A DNA stretch of 27,555 bases from Synergistaceae bacterium. GTDB lineage: Bacteria > Synergistota > Synergistia > Synergistales > Aminobacteriaceae. This document shows, piece after piece, positions 26,486 through 27,555 of the stretch; the stretch's first letter is position 1; each line of letters begins with the position of its first letter. Made by a program: the position numbers and the translations under genes. The stretch spans positions 1 through 27,555 of the forward strand of contig JAFTBT010000157.1 in NCBI GenBank assembly GCA_017455085.1, in the 5' to 3' direction. A model generated the notes under the pieces. The model was given only the letters and a program-made list of their open reading frames with translations. It was not told where the DNA came from and searched no databases.

Positions 26486-27555
26486 ATGAACTACAAAAAG
26501 TTTCTAGTCCAGTTCGTTGCGGCTGTGTGTATGCTCAGTTGTTTTACGTACTGGGGGGGGGGCATTGCGCCCAGTGAGGCCGTAACGATAGGCGGTAAGT
26601 CTCTCGGGTCTATCACGGATCTCGTCAAGACCGCAACAGGCTCGGACTTCCCGGAGATTCCGAAACACTCTCTGATGATTTTTGAGCGTCATCAATATGG
26701 CTCAGGCTTGCGCTACAAGTCCAGCATCCTGACGATCAGCGCAGACGGCTCTGTGAGAAAGAGATTCGGCGATTTTGTGCATTTTGATTCAAATTATAAG
26801 CCGGTGGATCCTGCAACAAACGTTGTGCAGAGGATGGACTTGGCTGTTTCCTCAAAACGTTTCGGGAACAGGCGCAATATCGTCTACGCAACTTCAGGCC
26901 TCGACACCAACCCTGACGGCCTATATGGCTATCAGACGCTCAACAGTGTCGGTACAGAGGACAGTGCCAACATAACCTCCCCCTCCCCAAGCAATAATTG
27001 GTGGTGGAAGAACAATCGCCAGCTCTGGGGCACCGCAAACCTGACAGTAAAGGGCTTTGAGAATAAAGACGTTTTCGTCTACGCTCACAGTTCAAAAATG
27101 GCTGTAAACGGTACTCTTCACTTCAGCTTCTTCACGCTCGACAGAAATGAATCCGGTAATATTACCCAAACCGAACTAGCTGTTGACGGCGGAGACTCTC
27201 AAGGCTGGAAACTCAAGGACTATTCGGATGGTATCTGGGGAGTCGATATCGCAGCAGGCGACTTTGACGGAGATGGCTACAAGAACGAAATAGTTATGGC
27301 CTGGAATGATAATACAGGAGTGTATTGCAATATCTACAGAGTAACTAGTCCTAACGGAAACACTGTAAGAGTAACAAGTCTCTTGTCCGACGGCGTTCAC
27401 ACAGGCCCGCAGAACTGGGGTACTGAGCACTGGAAACAGTCAGCGGTCGCAGCTCTTGCCGGAGATTTTGACGGCGATGGAATTCAGGAAGCTGCAATCG
27501 TCACCAAAACAAACGGCCTCAGTCTGGGAGATATGAGGATCAAAGTCTTCAAATA
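26486..27555 (+). CDS. Secreted FG-GAP/VCBS-like repeat protein (3' end outside window), probably phase-variable
   Basis: I translated 356 codons from ATG 26486 (AAGGAGG 8 nt upstream) to the window edge without a stop. Residues 1-31 look like a signal peptide (MNYKKFLVQFVAAVCML, then a Gly run and APSEA). Two calcium-binding-type DFDGDG repeats, near residues 258 and 328 (GDFDGDGYKNEIV; GDFDGDGIQEAAIV), suggest an FG-GAP/VCBS beta-propeller, as in surface adhesins and binding proteins. The middle is rich in Asn, Thr, Gly and Trp (NNWWWKNN). A G10 tract (26553-26562) in the signal-peptide region is in frame now; 9 or 11 G would stop translation within about ten codons. The ligand is unknown. 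It diverges from maa-mcrBC. Confidence 0.85.
   Translation, partial: MNYKKFLVQFVAAVCMLSCFTYWGGGIAPSEAVTIGGKSLGSITDLVKTATGSDFPEIPKHSLMIFERHQYGSGLRYKSSILTISADGSVRKRFGDFVHFDSNYKPVDPATNVVQRMDLAVSSKRFGNRRNIVYATSGLDTNPDGLYGYQTLNSVGTEDSANITSPSPSNNWWWKNNRQLWGTANLTVKGFENKDVFVYAHSSKMAVNGTLHFSFFTLDRNESGNITQTELAVDGGDSQGWKLKDYSDGIWGVDIAAGDFDGDGYKNEIVMAWNDNTGVYCNIYRVTSPNGNTVRVTSLLSDGVHTGPQNWGTEHWKQSAVAALAGDFDGDGIQEAAIVTKTNGLSLGDMRIKVFK
26553..26562 (+). repeat. Poly-G tract (G10) in the start of the secreted protein gene
   Basis: Ten G at codons 23-26 (TGG GGG GGG GGC). G11 leads to TGA and G9 to TAA shortly after, so the tract works as an ON/OFF frame switch if it slips. It is by far the longest G run I noticed in the window. 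Confidence 0.85.

Overview
The window appears to come from an anaerobic, Gram-negative-type bacterium of roughly balanced GC content. Signs include a flavodiiron O2/NO reductase, the Fe-S isoprenoid enzyme IspG, an iron-type alcohol dehydrogenase, type IV pilus motors, and a tRNA nucleotidyltransferase fused to DHH and CBS domains. That fusion, with the rest of the gene content, fits Synergistota best; this is inference from gene content, not a marker-gene assignment. Many starts are GTG or TTG behind good Shine-Dalgarno (SD) sequences, and several promoters look like extended -10 (TGnTATAAT) promoters with poor -35 boxes.

Layout. 1-5029 (minus): two tandem EpsG-type polysaccharide polymerases, then pilB and pilT (pilT is cut by the window edge). 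5131-6402 (plus): hisS. 6464-8499 (minus): coupled fprA-speE. 8777-9943 (plus): iron alcohol dehydrogenase. 10003-10565 (minus): a GNAT acetyltransferase with a pentanucleotide repeat at its start. 10713-14457 (minus): a tight run hisC-hisB-MNT-(HEPN/nitroreductase)-rsmG-small membrane protein. 14688-18027 (minus): a decaying beta-glucoside PTS/6-phospho-beta-glucosidase operon. 18288-23241 (plus): tRNA nucleotidyltransferase, rseP, a tiny coupled ORF and ispG. 23329-26383 (minus): an acetyltransferase coupled to mcrB-mcrC. 26486 to the end (plus): a secreted FG-GAP-type protein with a G10 tract, running off the edge.

Four things stand out. (1) The 8-mer CTTGGCCG (usually preceded by A/T) occurs 15 times by eye in both orientations, in several reading frames and once between genes. 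Chance predicts about one. Density and lack of polarity resemble DNA-uptake sequences, and the window also encodes the PilB/PilT motors. (2) Two genes carry repeats expected to slip: (CAGAG)4 just after the well-placed start of the GNAT gene, currently out of frame (OFF), and G10 in the signal-peptide region of the secreted protein, currently in frame (ON). (3) An MNT/HEPN pair has its HEPN half fused in frame to a nitroreductase, whose last 20 codons are cut off by an amber codon. (4) A family of about 36-bp-period imperfect repeats lies in three intergenic regions.

The beta-glucoside operon has two in-frame nonsense codons and two frameshifts but is otherwise readable, which points to recent loss (or assembly error).
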